Origin: Hydractinia symbiolongicarpus
Taxonomy: Eukaryota > Cnidaria > Hydrozoa > Anthoathecata > Hydractiniidae
NCBI RefSeq assembly: GCF_029227915.1
Contig: NC_079879.1
Location: forward strand, 20,786,501-20,850,500
Reading direction: 5' to 3'
DNA: 64,000 bases
The notes below the pieces were generated by a model, which was not told where the DNA came from, made no database searches, and was given only the letters and a program-made list of their open reading frames with translations. Shown here in pieces: positions 36,101-51,100 of the stretch. How positions within the stretch are numbered: the stretch's first letter is position 1; each line of letters opens with the position of its first letter. The position numbers and the translations under genes are program-made.

Positions 36101-39100
36101 CTCACTCATAGCTTGAGACAGTTTTGTCTCGATTACATCTTCGCTATCTTCGCTGACATGATGAATAAGCAATTCCACCTGAATACAAAAAAATCAAGGC
36201 AAACTGATGTATCTCTTTTTAAGTGTCAGCGAAAAAATTTGAATAGATGATTATTTACTCAGCTAACCTCTTTGAACGCTGCTAGTTCTGTTAAAAATAT
36301 ATCACACAACATCGGATCTTTATCATAAAGAACAAGAATTGGAGAAGTTGGTGAACTGTGACGGAGAAATAACTTTAAATCCAATATGCCGTCGAAAGCC
36401 AACCTATAAAGATCGTTTTAAATCAAGTTTAGATTAAAAACTCCATACTGATTCTTTGCTTTCCCAGTTTAACTTTGCGTGAAAGAGGCCATATAAAATG
36501 ATGAACTCTGCCAAAGCAAAACACCAACAGTGCTGTTTCGTCTTTAAAAAGCGTAATTAAAAAACACGTACTTTTTACCAAGTACCATGGCAACAAATGT
36601 GTTCGCAGCTTGCATAAAACGATCGCCACGAAACGCTCGCATCACCATGAAACGTTGCAATGGAGAGTACCTAAATATCAATATGGTTGTTGTGTACAAC
36701 AGTTATACAACATTAACGTCCTCAACGCGTGCATTAAGGTGTATCAAAATTAACTTGCATCAACAAGCATTAACATGCATTAACGAGCATTAACTCGCAT
36801 CAACGAACGATCACGTGGGTTAACGTGCATCATCGTGCATCAAGGTTAATGTAAACATACGACGTTTTCTTATTAGAACTTAGTCTAAAAGAACATTTAG
36901 AGAGACATTTGGCAAAGAAATAAATGCCATTCTAAAAACACGTTGGAACTCAACCTTTAAATTTTTTTTAAAAAAATCAGAATATCACGTATACCGATAA
37001 TAAACGCATTTTTTACTACTGTATATGAATTAATACAGAAACGGTAGTTTGCATTGAAAAAGCTTGGTTGAGCCGATTTCTAAAATCTACTTCTATTCTG
37101 GCTAGACCAAATTTCGATGTTTTTTTAAAAAAAAAAAAATAATAATGGATGGATGTCTTCATGATGTTAATAGAAATGTTCAAGTACTGAAAATACAGTG
37201 TTTGGTGTTTTTAAACATATCTAGCTAGAATTTTAGCAACCCTTAATTATAAATCTAAAAAAACCTACTTTTCATCGACGTTATCTGGTAAGGCTAACAA
37301 TTCTGGAGTGTCATGCTCAGAAATCAAACGCCATTGCATTTCACGCCCATCTTTTGTCATTTTCTCAAATGATTCACTGAACCAACCATAGTTCTGTGAA
37401 AGGTTCTAAATAAATAAATAGGTTCTAAGCAACAAATCGCCATTAAAAACACATTAAAAAAGTTCTCGTATGCTTATAGATGAAAACGTTGTGGGTGATT
37501 AATAGTTTCTGTTTATCATAAGCTACAGAACCCTCGATGCAGTTACATTGTCGAAATAATCGCAGCCTCTTGATTACAACTAGAATTGCCAAAGTTAAAG
37601 TGTAATAACTCAGCTCAGTTTTCAGTTTTTAACAAATCACAAATACGAATCAACGATGTGCATTTACCAATAGATTTTGATATTGCTCATCGCTCATCCA
37701 ATCAAAAAGCTTCTTCGATGATGTCTTGAGAGCAATGTTGTTACTGCTACTATCACCATCAAGAACGCTTTGCTTCAAGGTTGAACCATAACGAGAACTA
37801 ATAAGAAATTCTCTATCGCCAACAGATAATCTACCATGACTATCTTCCACCTAAAAAATAGCTGTTATAAATACTTTGGTGCAAAAGGATTCTGATTTAA
37901 AAAAGCAGCAAACGTAAACTAATAAAAAAACCAGTAATTTGTAACCTTTTGAATATGATGCACGATGCAAGAACATTAAGAGCATTTACAGGTTTTGTAA
38001 CTAACAACATTGATTAAAAATCAAAGTTACTATAAATACGATTTCTCTAGAAATACGATTTCTTAAGAGAAACGTCTTCAGGATTGGAAATAATAAGCAT
38101 TAAGTTTCAGGATTTTTTCGAAGATCAGTGCTCCTTTAAAAATAACGTATAACACACCTCGAGGGCAGTTAACAGTGCAAACAATGGGCGATCTACTTCT
38201 AACTTCGCTTTCGATGAGATATAAAACAAGGCTGATAAAACTTTATCTGCAACCGTACTAACAGCACTTCTAAAGGTGAGTTTATTTGTTAAAGTTTTTA
38301 GTAAATAAACAAATTTAAAAAATGTGGTTAACAGGAGTATATACTGATATTATTATGGTTTACACAGCTCGACTAACTTGAAAATAATGTTCAATTCTCT
38401 TACCATTGTAAGACCTTAAGTTTTCACAAAAGAGAAGAAATATTTCTAGGTGCGCATTACAACTTACAAAAATTTACTTCTTTGGAGTACCACAGCCCTT
38501 TTTACCATTTTTACTTCAAATAGATATAATTAGAAATCTTCAAATGAAAGGTGATAAATCCTCAAAACGTCAGAACCGGACGACAAGTGAACAATCGATC
38601 ACAACGATGTATTTCATTCTGTTTTATTTGACGTTAAATTATTAGACCTACGAGGCTTACTAAATAAGTCAAAAATTAAGAAGGTTCTGATAAAAAAAAT
38701 ATTACCATCCTGAAGTGCATTCAAAATTGACACATGTACTAATTTGATTTAATGGTGAAATCAAAACAACAAAAATTAAACATGCATCAAACATGCGCCT
38801 GTTAAAAATAAATGTGTAGAGTAAATTACTTTTACACTACTAAGCGTGAGTAAACGCTTTTGTTAATTAAAGAAAATATTGCTTTTTTCATTTTCATCAC
38901 TATTCCCACCCTTATTGATATTGAAAAAAAATCCTATTTGTCATTCTTACTTATCCGAGTGTTTGATAGCCACATCGAAATATGATAAAAACTGGTCGAT
39001 CGAGACTCGATAAAAAGGTTTAACTTTTCTCATCATGGCAGCCACTTGAAAGAGGACAGCAGCTTGCATCGCAATCAAACTGTACACGTCACGTGATTGT

Positions 39101-42100
39101 TTCACAGTTCTGTAAACCTCTTCCGCTCTGGATAAACTAAACATTACAATCAGTTTACATGTGAACATCTGGCAAGCAAAACTTAAACTTTAGTAAGGAT
39201 CTGGTGAAGACATTATGATGAAGGCTAATGGTAAGAATGCTGTCAATGTTTACCAAGTCCTGTTCTACATCAAAAGCTAAAGGCTACGAGGCTGTTAGGA
39301 CCTGGTGAAGACTAACACCACAATTAAAGCCAAAGTACGTCCCCGTTAAAAGTTCGATCATATAATGCCTGTATTTCTAATTTAGAGTGCATCGCCGATT
39401 GGTGCAGGTCAACTCGCAGAAAGAATATTGAAATTTGAATGATACAACAACAAACAAACCTATTGGTTGCATCCTTCAGCAGTTTCATCGTATTGGAAAG
39501 TTTCTTGATTGAAGAAATATCAACAAAGCACTTCTTATTGGCGAGCAAATCTAAAAGTTGCTCTTCCAAAATGAGTATCGACTTTTTTTCATCCAGAATT
39601 TTCTAACCATGAAATGAAAACACAGTAAAAAAATCAGGAATTAGAATAACATGTAACAAAAATCGTAAAGTGACAAGCAACAAATTAAATGCAACAAAAA
39701 GCAGAGAAGCAGACAAGTGGTAAGCTAAATAATGCAAAAGAAAAATCTAGGAGTTTTTATATTTTCATGAAATTATAGGTAAAAAAGACAAAAACTACAT
39801 AAATTATTATATTAAACTAAAAATGATTTAAGCCCTAATGTTTATACCACTCCATTTTAACAATTCTACATGAATTAGTATTCGTACGAACTTCTAGGAA
39901 ACAGACATGTTGAAATAACAAAAAGAAAAAGGTAAATTCCCTACCCTTTTAAAATTCAATTTGGGTAGCTTTTCCCTAACCTCTTTTATTTATATCATAG
40001 TGTGCACTGAGGCATGAAACCTCACACCAAAAAATCGAGGTAAGGTAGATTTATGGTGAATCCCCACCTTCCACCACAACTCTAACTTCAAAATTGATAC
40101 TAATCCAAACCCTCATATCAAAACCTTCTTTCTTTCCTTGGAATTACAAATTAACGAAATTTGAACGAGATTTATTAAGTTTTTAAAAGTTGTGATATAC
40201 GATGTTACAACTTTGAAAAAGAGGCCCTATACTGCCTTGATGATGTTCAACTGTAACTGATGTTGATTTTTGATTTATTGTTTATTTAAAAAATATGGAC
40301 TAGAAAGATTACAAAGGAGTACATATTTTTCTCACAAGGTTAATAAATGGAAATATAGAGGATTTTTACTTAAACACAGGCAAACAGGCACAACGATTTC
40401 CAACTTTAAAACTGAAATACTACAGGGACAGTGTCCACCGCATATATTTTCAACCTAACTTTTCCCCAACGTTTAACCGGAGATTTACAGGAATTTACTT
40501 TTCTTTTTCAATTTTCAAGGCTCTGCGGCAACCCTAGTTAAAGCAAATTCCAGAGGGTTCTTGATGTTTTTAATAGAGTTAATGACACTAAAATATAGCA
40601 TCGTCAAACACACAACCTCGTGTCCCCTAAGTTGTCCAATCTGTTATTATGCCACCTCGGTGAAATTTTATTGCGAATTCACATTTGTTCCCTAGAGTTC
40701 ACAGAAACCAGAGTTGGTCATAACAGATGCAAACTCTATAATCACTTAACAGTTATACCTTGATAATGAAATGAAACGAAGTCTCAATTTGTGCTTTTTC
40801 TTTCGACATAAAACGACTTAGAAAGATGTCGTAGAGTATATCTCTCTTGATTGTTATCTGCATGCAATGGACAAGAGGTACGATAGAAAGTGGAACCTCG
40901 TCACTGTCACTTGTGCATGACAGGAATAGCCTAAAACAGTAAAACTAAGTTTTTTTAGTGCAACAAATCTAGATGACCTAACCTTTTTTATTTGTTAGAT
41001 TAGAACATAAGATTTTCCCACAAACAAATAGGCATATTTGTTGAAACTGGGGATATAATAACGACCATTGATATTTTATTTTTAACGTTTTGGGTGTTCA
41101 TCCACCCATTCTGAAGAAGTGTGTACAACTTCAATTTCTTTTAAATATACATATGTTTGTGAAAAATTGAAATTGTACACACTTCTTCAGAATGGGTGGA
41201 TAAACACCCGAAATGTTGAAAATAAAATATCGATGGTCGTTATTATTTCATCAGTTTTAACAAATTGACGCAAACCGTAATAAGGTATAATTTTACAGCA
41301 AAGTTAATTTTAAAATAAAATAAAACTCATAGGTATATGTAAAAGGGTATTGTGACACTATTGACATACCTAAACTTTGGCGAGCACTCAACCTCTTTAC
41401 CTCCAATCTAAAAAAGTATAAAAATATAATATTCTAGTGTGTCAATCCATTGCAAAGTATATTGATTCTCACTAAAGAGCTAGCAAATAAGAGTGTGGTT
41501 TTGCTACTGCGGTATAAGTTCATGATCGATTCTTTTTGGTAAACAAAAAGTAATGCATCCATTCTAAAATAGTTGGTACTTAAACCATATCCACTTATTA
41601 TGGATAAACTAAAAAGTAAAACTTTTTTCTCGCAAGGATACAAAGTAAAGACTAACCATTATTTTAAACACTGTGTTTAAAGACTGAAATAAATGATAAC
41701 ATTTAAGTAAAGAAATCATGGTTGCATTTGATTCCAGTCCTTTGACATTCACATCTGTCACTACCACGTGATTCCCTTGCTGCAACACGTCTTCTAACAT
41801 AAAGTCCAGGTCCTAGAAATTTAAAATAATGTGAAAAACCACGCATAACTTACAAAATACAAATTAGCCAAGAGCGTGTAGGAATGACTTGGGTAAATAC
41901 TGGGTCTGGGAATTTTAAAGAATTTAGACTACCTCCCATAATAAAAAAGTGTGTGTTATCTACCTGGCATTACATCTTTGTTCTGTTTTTTAAAATTCCT
42001 TTAAAAAATGACTTGAAGAAAATCACATTAAAATATCCATATTAAAATAATTAACTTTCTAAGCATTACGTAACGACAGTGTAAACAAACCCTATCCTTC

Positions 42101-45100
42101 TTTTTATTGGAACCTAGTTTTTATAAACAGTAAGGCTGACTTTTGGTCTATGGTAAAACAGTTTAAACTAAAAACTAAAACCTTTATAGAAGATACTATA
42201 ACAGACCAAATATGAGAAATACCAAACAATCTATTCCAAATAAAAAGTCCTGTTTCGACCTGCAAATTGCCTGCCTGTAGCTAGGTCGTGTCATGCGCCT
42301 ATTGAGTGTGACCAACTAGCTGTTTTTAGCATTGTTTACACTTAGCTACTTTGGTAAGTTAACAAGACAGATTAAAAGTGTCTAATGTCTACACTGATAA
42401 AAGTAATCAAGGATCTAGAATAATTTTTAAACAAAAAAAAGTAAAAAGCAACTATTCAAAAAATTGTTTTTAAATTATTTTTGGTTATACCCTATTTAAC
42501 ATTCTAAAAAGAGCATGCAAACAACTTAAAAAACCCACTCACAGTAAAAGAAATAACAATTATGTTTGGAAACATCTTTTTTAACAGGAATACCCCAACA
42601 TTGCATGGATCACACAACAAAGGCCAGCCATTGATGCATTTCATTTCTGCTGTCATAAAGAACAGATCTACCAACATTTTATCAGCTGAGGGATAAACTA
42701 GACTGAATTCCATGATGTCAATCTATAATATTGGAAAAAAACACTGATTCAAATTTTTTTTGTTTGCTTTTTAAAAAAAGACCACTAATACAAACGTTTG
42801 TTAGGGTAAACCTAATTTGCGCAAAAAAGAAAAAGTTTACAATACGCCGCAGACGTAATGACAGACTTGAACTGATATTTAATAAAGAGGTTCCTCTCCT
42901 CTTAAGCTTCTGACACGAACACAGTGAAACTTTTTCTTTACAAAGTAGACATAATTAAAGAGGAGAGTACTTCTACATCCTCTTAGAAATAGCATACAGA
43001 AACACACTGAACACACCTCTTTATTTAAAAATGAAACCAAAGATGTCTGCTCCACAGCATTTTGGTCTTTATCAGAAAGTCTATTCTTGCTGCATACTGA
43101 CAAAACGTCATGTATGGCGTCATATCTGTAAATTGCATCATAAAATGATATTAATCTAGAACAAGGTTAAGTTCCGCACAATCAAAGGCTATGCTTTGAT
43201 ATCACTACAGATGATGGGGCACAGTACTTGAAAAGTTTTAGGTTATATATCCTATGATTGTTAAAATGGCTAGAGCACATATGTTAAGACTTGTACATGT
43301 TGCTTATCGTTACATCCCATGATAAAAGCTTTACTGCACAAACAAATTGTCTTCATTATTACTTTAACTCTTAACTTCACAATACTCCTGTTTCACTAAC
43401 CTCATATCAGCATTTAGAATTCCACAATAGCAAGAGTAAGTTGAAGACAATATCGCATCCGTGATGATGCTCGATTCATTAGAGAAGGTATCACAAAATA
43501 AAAGCCAAGAATCTTGAAAGGGTTTCATACTATAATAAATTTAAAAATGTTTTTTAAAAATTTTCAAAATGCTTGGGATACATTTTTTTTCTTGCTTCTT
43601 CACAATTATATCCTATCACCATTATTTTTAAATAACATAATTATATCCTATCAAAACAAACTGTCGGTAAGGTTACTCAGAGAAAAGCTTCATCTTGACC
43701 TTATACATCAGTAAGAGGACTGTCATCCACCATGTAAATCTTATGGTGTGTTTATGGCATGCATGTGCATTGCGCGAGTAGTTCTAGTCAAGGTTTTTTC
43801 TGGATGTAGTGGACCAACTACATATGTAGTGTACTATATAGTGTTAAACACACCACAAAAAAAACTGCATATAAAAATGAGACAACTGGTAGATATTTAT
43901 ACCTGTTTAATAGTGTGGTTGTATTATCTAACAAGTTTGAAAACATTAGAATCTTTTCTTGTAATTGATGTTTGCTCATGGAGCATTCATCGAACTGCTG
44001 TTGTAGTGTGGCTAATTCCAACTGAAGTTTTCCTATATCGTCCTCATTTAAATCTTTCAATGCATCAATTTCCACTGGCTAAATGCAATAAACATATAGC
44101 GGTAACACAGAGTGAATTATTAATAATTATTTTTCATCAAAATGACTAAATATCCAACAAATCTTAGCTATAGGCATTTTTAACCATTTTACAGAAAACG
44201 TTTAATACTTTGGAAAACTTTAATTGTGGAAACTCTATTTTTTTTCTACTGACACCCAATTTATATGTTCTAGAATAATACGAGCAGAAGATTTTGTCGA
44301 TAAACTCGTTGCATCTTGGATCTATTTATCTTCAAAAAGAGAAAATTATAATTACCACAGACTTCAACTTCTCATTTTCTTCCTGAAGATTTGCTTGCAT
44401 TAACTTTTCCTCTCTTTCTTTTTTTTGAACCTTCAACTTATTCAACTGATTTCTTGTGCGAATGTATGGTTTGTATTTGCGAGTAAAATGAATCACTTTT
44501 TGAACATACTCAACAATTTGAGCAGCATCTTCTGACGAAAAACGAGCAGCTTGCAACGATATACCTGCATCTAAAACATAAGGACTTGCAAAAAGACCAA
44601 ATGCTAATGCTATCTATAGCTATAGTTACAATAGAAAAGAAAGGAAGCTGTTTCCAACGCACAAGAGGAAATAAGACAAGAATGTAAAACACCCGCATCT
44701 TTCATGCGCCATTTTTATAATGTATCAGTTTTGATGCACTTTCAGAGCATGAAAGAACCTAATAAAAAACTAAAATAGTAGTTTAAAAAAAATTAACGCA
44801 ACTTTTTTGTTCTGAATTTTAAGCCTTAGATGGGATGAGAAAAATCATTTATTAACTTGCAACCCACTTATTATTTTTTTTCGCAGGCCTTTTAGGTACA
44901 GCCTTGTTCAAAATTTTATCAGAAAAGGAGTCAAATTTCGAAGATGGTGCACACACAACTAGTTGTGGAGCATTCAGTAGGTGCTGCGGATTGGCAAAGG
45001 CCTTTTTGAAAAAGATTATGAACAGGATTGTGCTACATTTACAATTTAAGCAACCTTAAAAGATTTAATGCTAAAAAAATTTCAAACCTGATTTATTAGG

Positions 45101-48100
45101 TGTTACTGGGTCTTCTCTTGCTATCAATGGAATTTCTTCACCAGGAGCAAAAAATGATACAACTGTATTCATGACGTCATCAGACACACCCTGACACCAA
45201 TTGTATGTGTTCATTAGCTCGCAAAATTTTTGCGAATCTTGCATAATCTGTTGAATTGTTTTCCAAATTTTTCGATCAACCTTGCCATCTTTAGATATGG
45301 CTAAATAAAGAACCATTATGAATAAGTCAAAAAAAGAAAGATTGAGAAGATAATTAAGTCAATGTGATACGTCACAGTGCTATAAAAAAGTTTTTTCAAT
45401 GCAACAAATATATGTTTATTACTATCGCCTGTTACTTCTGTGACTTGTGTAGCTTTTAGAATTCAACATGCTTTATTATGTTCTTTTGTAACTTACAACA
45501 TCATGTAACAAGTAACAAGATACAAAATGAATTTTGACAGCAACAAAAAAGGGTTACTGGTAACAAGGAACGTTATTTTTTTCGTGTCACTATTATTAAC
45601 AACAAATATGACTTAACAAAAAGAATGCAGTAAATATATCAAAGCTTTTAGTTGTTTCGATATAAATATACTATGCTGCACGGTTGTGTGGCGACACAAT
45701 AAATTGGTTACGCAATCGCCACAAAATTGAATTCTTCACTATCGTTTGAAAAAACCTTCTTGTATTGCTGTAAACTTACCAGGTTGAACGGGAGTTTTAG
45801 ACTTCTTGGACCTTGCAGAACTCGTTCTTGATAAAGAACTTTCAGACACAAGAAGATTACCATCCCTATGTTTCTCATTTCTTGCTGATACAGTGACATA
45901 ACTAGAAAATTCTGGTCGCCTCAAGAGGATCATTACCATGACCATAATAGTCCCAACCAATGTTGGTGGTGATTGGTATGCTCGTAGCCGCTCGATACAA
46001 CCACGATCGATTTGAACTTGAAAAGATTTAAGCTAAATAAAAAATAAAATTGAATTCTCCCCTAAGTTAAGTTATTCTTTATTTCACTCTTCTAATTGCT
46101 AGCCAAAAAAGACAATATGAATATGGCGAAATTCTAATTTCCTTATTAAGTTAGTACTACGATTTCATGATGAATAATAAATAATGCCATCCTGGTCAAG
46201 TGGTAAGAATACTTAGGGCACATTAATAGGGTTTTGGCATCTTAATTAGTAACAAGTTAGGTTGTGTAAAATAGAAACAAGGAAAAAACAAATACCATTT
46301 CTTTGGCATATTCCATCTCCTTTTCAAGTAGCTCAACTGTATTTAACATTTCATCAACTTGTTCTCCTAGCGATTTTAGTCTTTCTCTGGAGGTTGATTG
46401 TATTCTTTCATACTCTTCATCCAATTCATCGTGATCATCATCCCATGTTAACTCATCATCAGAATCAACCATTTCACTATCAATTAGCGCCATAAATGCA
46501 CAAAAACTACTGGTCGTTGTTCCTAAATAACATACCAAAACTTACAAAAGACTTATTTCATCAAAATATTTTAATATTTCTTGCATAACCCCAAATAAAT
46601 TGTTTTGTTTATTTAACCTTTTCCGCAACACTAAAAACAGCATCTTCATATTATATATTAAAAGAAAATAGAAATATTTGTTTCTGCATACTAAAGTCTT
46701 CAGCTACGTTTCCTATTTAACAAGTTTTGTGTAGGAAAACTGTAAACTTTCTTTTCCTTCGTTACGGTTAAGAACTTCTTCGCTTGGTTAAACTTAAAAC
46801 CACTTAAGGCAGGGAAATAGAAAATTTCTATTGTGTGATTCCATGCCAGTGAAAATATTTTCAGTGTAAATTCAGCTATGAAAAATACAAAACTGTCCAA
46901 AACTAAACTAGTGAGGGTACCCATTTTTTGCTTATTTGTAACCCAAACAACAACCTCGAATCAAAAAATCACTTTTAACATATTTCTATAGTGCATCATG
47001 CAAATCAAAATGTGCAAGCAACTGAAATCCTGTACAACCAAAACAGTTGTGCATTAGCGAATGCCATGTTACCAATAAAAACGTCGTTAGATGGTTGGTT
47101 ATGTGTCCTCTGCCTTATGCTGACATGGTGACATTTATTATAATTACTGCGTTTGAAAAGATAGGAAAAAAAATCCAGGCGAAGAGAGACAAACTTTATA
47201 ATATTTAACATAATTAACTGTATAACGGATGAGAGTTACTGCTGAGTAGGTTAAGATATCTGATAGTGGTACCCAAAACTAATTGTGTTGTTTGTGAAAT
47301 TAAAAATACTGAAATTGAAAATACTGTGATAATAAGTAAATTTTTTAATTAGTTTTGTTTTAGGCAACAACCTGCATTTCAATTTAAGGTTAATATTGGC
47401 AAGCTGACAACATTACCTCAAAAATGCTTACATGTGAAAAGCACTCACCATATTTAGCTTTCAATCTTTCAATTAATGACGATTTTGTAAAAAGTTCTTC
47501 ACATAAGCGTTTTGTTTCTTTCTCTAAAACGTCATATTGTTGAGTCATTGTATTCTTTTCTTTTGACATTGCATAAGCTTTTTCTTCTGCAATAGCAAGA
47601 CATTCAAGAGCCAATCTAAAACATTCAAAATTGAATTTTTAAACAACCAATACAAGTTGATTTTACTTAAGTCAGAGAAAGTGCTAAAATATGTATTTTT
47701 ATATAGAAAATTAGGCAGTGCTCTACCTACATTCTTGGAAATCTGGGTTACCCAGAACAGCAAAAACAGTTGTAAACTTAGCATAGATTTGTGAAATGGT
47801 TTGATAGGAAGAAAGAAGTTTGCATGGATAAATTTCCTAGCGTTAATTCAATACACAAAGAAAAAAACACAATTACCTCCTTGTCTCCATTTTATTTTGC
47901 AATTCGTCGACTCTATTCTCCATAATATATTTAAAACATTTAAGAAACTGTTTAAAAGTAGATACATTATAACTGCTATGTTGGGCATCAGTAAGGGAGG
48001 ATAAGATCTTGTTCCTGAGCATGTCAGATTGTTTTGATGAACTGTCTTTTTGGGTGACATCGTTTCTTTTTGATTTGTTTGTAAAAACAAAATGTACATC

Positions 48101-51100
48101 TTGCAATGTTTTTAATACTTTGTCCCTAAAACAGTTTAAAATGATATATATACATAACATTTGCAGAGGTATAGATATATATACCTAACTAAAAATGTAC
48201 ACCACAACAAGGTAAACCACCAAAAAGGCAGACCAAAATCGCCCAGATTAATACTAAATATTAAGTTAACCACTTGTAATACCAGGGCCTTTTACACTTC
48301 CTCAGAAAGGTTGGTCTTAATCTCATATGCTCATCTAATTTAAATTTCGGGTAACCAGATATTATCATCTAAAATTAGCCACTGAAATAAAACAATACAC
48401 AATGTCACAAAAAGGGGGGTCTATTTTTTAACACGGTCACATACGGTTGACTAATTGGTAGAAAATAGAACTTACTTTAATGTTTCTTCATAGTTATGCC
48501 AAAAATCAGCAGTAGATAAGTAAAATAACTCCTCATTGTGCAGCCGATCTGATGAATCCTCTGGTAGCCAGTTAACATAAGAGTTCGATAAAATAGCAGG
48601 ATATTTACTAAGACAAAAATCATACTGAATCTCTATTTGCTTCCAATTACTTACCCAACTTTAATTCCCATAAACATACCATATATTAAACAGTATATTG
48701 AGCAGTACTTTACACTTTCTTGGACAAGTTGTTTAATTAAACTTCAATTGAGCTAGCATAAGAGACTACAGCCTGGTTCCTGTCAGCAATATACGGAAGG
48801 CAAAAAATGTATATAAAAAATTATAATATTGAGCATGATAATTATAAAAAATATAACATCGAGTGTTTTCTTACTCGATGCTATACCCTCCTATACTCTT
48901 GACAGATGATCCAGGAGATTCAAGACTGACTGGAATCATTTAGGCAATAAATAAGTAATATCACTCGAAAGAACGTCAGAACATACCAAAGCAGGACCAG
49001 ATAAAGACGAATTTGTCGCAAAAACGTGTTTACTTGCTCAAAATTTTAACAGTTTTGTATTGTTTTTTTTTTGTTTCTGCAAGGTTTCATGACGCAGGTA
49101 TAAAATGAGTTCTTATTATAATAAAATGACGAGTGTTAAAACCACAAAGGTTTTCTTGTTTGTATTTTGATCCTTTCATTTATTGCCCTTTCTCAAAAAA
49201 TTTTCCATAAATAAGAATATGATATAGATAAGATATTGTTGAAATTATATTAGTTATTTTTGTTTTTCTGATCTAAACCCTTCCAAAAATAAGCTATATT
49301 GGTATACTATAAAAATCAAATTAAAACTCAAAAATGAATAAGCATGCATAGAAAACTTATGAAGATGTTAATAAAGATCAGGCTAAAAAATCAACACTAA
49401 GACCCAATTAAGACAATTCATTCACTTGTAAAGCTTGACATTCTCCCGGGGCTCAGTATTATTTTTAAAGTTTTTGAATAGGAAAAGTGTGTAACTCAAA
49501 AAAAAAAAAAAAACGCCAACTTTTAAATAAACACCTCTTTTCGGATAACTGTCTACGCTCAAATAAATATGCAGGGCAAAATATCTAATATTCTAAAACA
49601 TGAGTTTAGTTGGTCATTCGCAGTAACAATACAAATACCAAAAAAATATTTGATAAGTTTCTATGTTTCAAAGCAGCCTTGTTCATAATGGCACTGCTTA
49701 TTGACATTAAGATCAATTCAGAACAGTTGAAAAAATGTATACCTTTGAAGAAATGGTAAAAAATTTTCTTCGGGAGACGTGATAATGACCACGTGTAAAT
49801 TCTTTTTAATACTGCTCGTGAAAAATCGTTTTGGTTCACTTAATAAACTTGAATTTACTTTCTTGATAGTTGGACGCAAAGCCTAAAAAAAATTCACTTA
49901 AACATTTAATCTATACATACATTTCTGCTTATCATTCTGTTAGATCTAACTTTTGGAGAAAGTTTACTGATATTTAATACATGAAACAATGCATAGAGAA
50001 CTTAGGATCATATTGGAACAGGAAAACTTAAATTTAATATCTGTCACTCGTTGCCATAGGTTTACATGAGAAAAGTATAGCAGGAAAATAAAAAAGTTGT
50101 TCACAAATGTAAAGAAATATGGCTTCCATGAACAGAAAAAAGTAAATAGCGATATTATTGATTTTCAAGACAAATCAATTGTTTTATTTCGCTTTTTTTG
50201 AAATTGATGAATCATCCATTCCGTCCCGTCCAACCCAGATACCGGCCTATTTGCCTGAGACCTTGGTAGACTGAGTTCCCTGTATTAACCAAGGCTAAAA
50301 CGGACAATGTTAATGCGCTTACTAATTGGGGTTTTCTTTCACATTTTCGGGATCTCGATCAGGCGTAATAATTTTCTGGATTGAGTTTCCCGTTTTTATA
50401 CAAAAGAGGCCTAACTCAAATATCACACATTGAACTGTTTTTTGTTTATGGAAAATAAAATATAACTTACTGCTAACAGACTATTCAACTCTGTATCGCT
50501 AAACAAAGGTGCATATTCTCCAAGTGACATTAGACTATGAAGTGCTTCCAAAGAAAATGGAGTATTGATGTCATTGGCCTTAAAAAAAAAAGAAGAAAAA
50601 ATTAAACGTTAAGTGGCATCTACTTTTCTGATATTTAGTCCAAACAGGTCAATTTTTAATAAGCTCGTTTAGTATTAATTTCAGCTTTTTGTGTTTACAG
50701 TTATTTAATATGACTCATTTTCTAAGGATGAATAAAGACTTTCCAAACAAATTTCCAAAAAGTAAATGCTTTTAATGCAGTACTGTGCTGTTTTCCAAAC
50801 TGAAATATTGAACCAGTTTAACAAAAAATTTACATTAAAATTATTAAATCTACTTGAAAAGTATTCTGCCTATTGGCAAAAAACACTTATGAATATCCAA
50901 TGTGTTAATCAATCCATAAACATATGGAAATATGCTGTACACTGCACAGATTCATAATGCATCAATAAACAGATAACACACCTTTAAAATAATGCACACA
51001 TTCTCCTGTTCACATCCTGCCATCCTTGCAACCATACGTAAACCTTGTAGGAAGCTGGTGGTGCTTGAAGAATCTATGATTTGCTGATGATATCCAAGCA

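Larger units (their letters stand above)
30128..39136 (-). other. Dynein-like gene: AAA6 and C-terminal domain, exons 46-63
   Basis: FYRVSIDQFLSYFDVAIKHS matches the dynein MYQYSL..F..LF...I motif. PLQRFMVMRAFRGDRFMQAA matches the P.Q.L...R.LRPDR...A block, GSWLFLNDVHH matches G.W..LQN.HL, and FRLWLSGE matches FRLWLTSE. The C-terminal lobe has ELVDDAIDLYAGEIPQRWYQ (dynein ...LLNGQVPE.W), YWLAAFFDPKRLLSVIIQ (FFFPQAFLTAVLQ) and DGIFIYGVHLWGTHWE (DG.YV.GLFLEGARWD). The conserved order confirms one continuous heavy-chain gene down to the stop at 30128. Confidence 0.85.

Noticed and set aside
44890-45009. An open segment (AFANPQHLLNAPQ...) as an exon in the microtubule-binding tip
   Set aside because: It looks coding, but the flanking exons meet in phase 1 and no acceptor gives phase 1 entry into this frame. 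Direct joining of 45088 to 44570 gives a continuous dynein-like sequence. An alternative exon is still possible.
46190-46260. A tRNA-like A-box (TGGTCAAGTGG) as a tRNA gene or SINE
   Set aside because: The downstream B-box is not convincing (GGGTTTTGGCATC) and no cloverleaf can be drawn. At most it is a very decayed tRNA-derived repeat.
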